Shown piece after piece: positions 5,781 through 6,164 of a stretch of DNA of 6,164 bases. Position 1 is the stretch's first letter; each line of letters begins with the position of its first letter. A program made the translations under genes and the position numbers. The notes under the pieces are model-generated. The model was given only the letters and a program-made list of their open reading frames with translations, searched no databases and was not told the origin of the DNA. This DNA comes from Candidatus Uhrbacteria bacterium RIFOXYA2_FULL_40_9 (GTDB lineage: Bacteria; Patescibacteriota; Patescibacteriia; UBA9934; GWF2-40-263), in contig MGEY01000046.1 in assembly GCA_001791615.1 (NCBI GenBank), positions 4,264-10,427 of the forward strand. Reading direction: 5' to 3'.

Positions 5781-6110
5781 TTATATTTCAGACTCGATCA
5801 TACCCTTGTAGCGTTGTTTTCTGTATCGAATTGAGAGGCAAATTCGGCATCCAATGAGTTGATTTAACGGGTGATGAAAAAGTACGCCTACTCGACATTT
5901 ACAGATCGGACATTTGAACCACAGACGTTTCCCGCCGTATCCAGTTTTGGACGTGGTTAGTTCAACATCGACTCCCAATGCTTCGAGTCGCGCATGTACG
6001 AGGGATTGTTTGAGTTCGCCTTTGATGGATTGAACCACTTCGTCAATTTTGATTTTGTTGATTTCGTCTGCTGTAAAACTTCCGAAATCATTTGGACTCA
6101 ATGTTTTCAT
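5781..6110 (-). CDS. Small zinc-ribbon protein of unknown function
   Basis: With the start at ATG 6110 the protein has 109 residues. An N-terminal helical, charged part (residues 1-50, containing IDEVVQSIKGELKQ) precedes GGKRLWFKCPICKCRVGVLF, a spacer, and GCRICLSIRYRKQRYKG. The paired CxxC motifs (C67/C70 and C88/C91, 17 residues between pairs) predict a treble-clef or rubredoxin-like zinc ribbon, and the basic C terminus would suit nucleic-acid binding. Small proteins with a WF-x-CP-x-C...CRxC pattern are, from memory, common near phage and integrase genes, but no function is assigned to them. The start follows AGAAGG (3 nt spacing); the frame is open to ATG 6155, whose extra residues (MPPLPIRRRVTKRRS) are less convincing but cannot be excluded. 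It precedes the recombinase gene on the same strand by about 230 nt and may act with it, for example as a directionality or regulatory factor; this is a guess. Confidence 0.65.
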   Translation of the reverse strand: MKTLSPNDFGSFTADEINKIKIDEVVQSIKGELKQSLVHARLEALGVDVELTTSKTGYGGKRLWFKCPICKCRVGVLFHHPLNQLIGCRICLSIRYRKQRYKGMIESEI

Positions 6111-6164
6111 AGACCTTCTTTTTGTTACCCTCCGACGGATCGGGAGCGGTGGCATTCACTTGTT

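Larger units (their letters stand above)
4008..6164. mobile_element. Left end of an integrated element at tRNA-Glu (partial)
   Basis: Inferred from a recombinase gene lying immediately against the 3' end of a tRNA gene, pointing into it, with a zinc-ribbon gene of a kind often found with mobile elements behind it. The exact left junction is somewhere inside the 3' half of the tRNA, the part an element would restore on integration. No second copy of the tRNA 3' end occurs between 4050 and 6164, so the right junction lies outside the window and the element type is unknown. Confidence 0.55.

Noticed and set aside
5643..5834. 63-codon plus-strand frame across the inverted repeats
   Set aside because: It runs through the inverted-repeat arms into the 3' end of the zinc-ribbon gene, has no family resemblance, and its start lies in a repeat arm.
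4050..6164. Second copy of the tRNA-Glu 3' end (attR)
   Set aside because: Looked for the T-arm and acceptor sequence by eye on both strands and saw no copy; the far end of the element must be outside the window.
1..6164. CRISPR array
   Set aside because: No regularly spaced repeats of suitable length are present; the only direct repeat is the single pair at 3862-3902.

Overview
The window looks like ordinary bacterial chromosome on its left two thirds and the end of an integrated mobile element on its right third. The lineage cannot be fixed from 6 kb. The tail of the MurF-like ligase, a NAD supply route that relies on salvage (PnuC plus NadR), a lone pilus ATPase gene and the tRNA-Glu sequence would all fit a Patescibacteria/CPR-type bacterium, but that is inference and the PilB also resembles deltaproteobacterial forms. 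Genes read through with the standard code (TAA, TAG and TGA all end genes).

Layout: (1) 1-205, the 3' end of a murF-like gene on the plus strand. (2) 201-260, two back-to-back hairpin terminators separating it from the convergent pilB. (3) 259-1980 minus, a complete PilB/GspE-type secretion/pilus ATPase with a strong ribosome binding site. (4) 1981-2178, a divergent regulatory region. It carries a candidate pilB promoter on one strand and, on the other, a TTGACA promoter with two 15-bp palindromes of the form GTGTA-N5-TACAC in front of pnuC. (5) 2179-3836 plus, pnuC and nadR overlapping by about 73 nt: uptake of nicotinamide riboside, then its phosphorylation and adenylation to NAD. NadR lacks the DNA-binding domain of the enterobacterial protein, so the palindromes point to a separate regulator. 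(6) 3837-3973, a short direct repeat that may be an insertion-sequence scar, followed by a good tRNA promoter. (7) 3974-4048, tRNA-Glu(CTC), with CCA encoded, and a terminator hairpin.

(8) 4008-6164, the presumed mobile element. A large serine recombinase on the minus strand runs into the tRNA from the 3' side and stops inside its anticodon loop, the typical look of an element integrated at a tRNA 3' end. Upstream of it lie a roughly 100-nt stretch of nested inverted repeats (5642-5744) containing an extended -10 promoter motif, and then a small zinc-ribbon protein of unknown function on the same strand. The other end of the element is not in the window.

The points most worth a second look are the twin operators of the NAD salvage operon, the recombinase/tRNA overlap, and the structured region between the zinc-ribbon gene and the recombinase.
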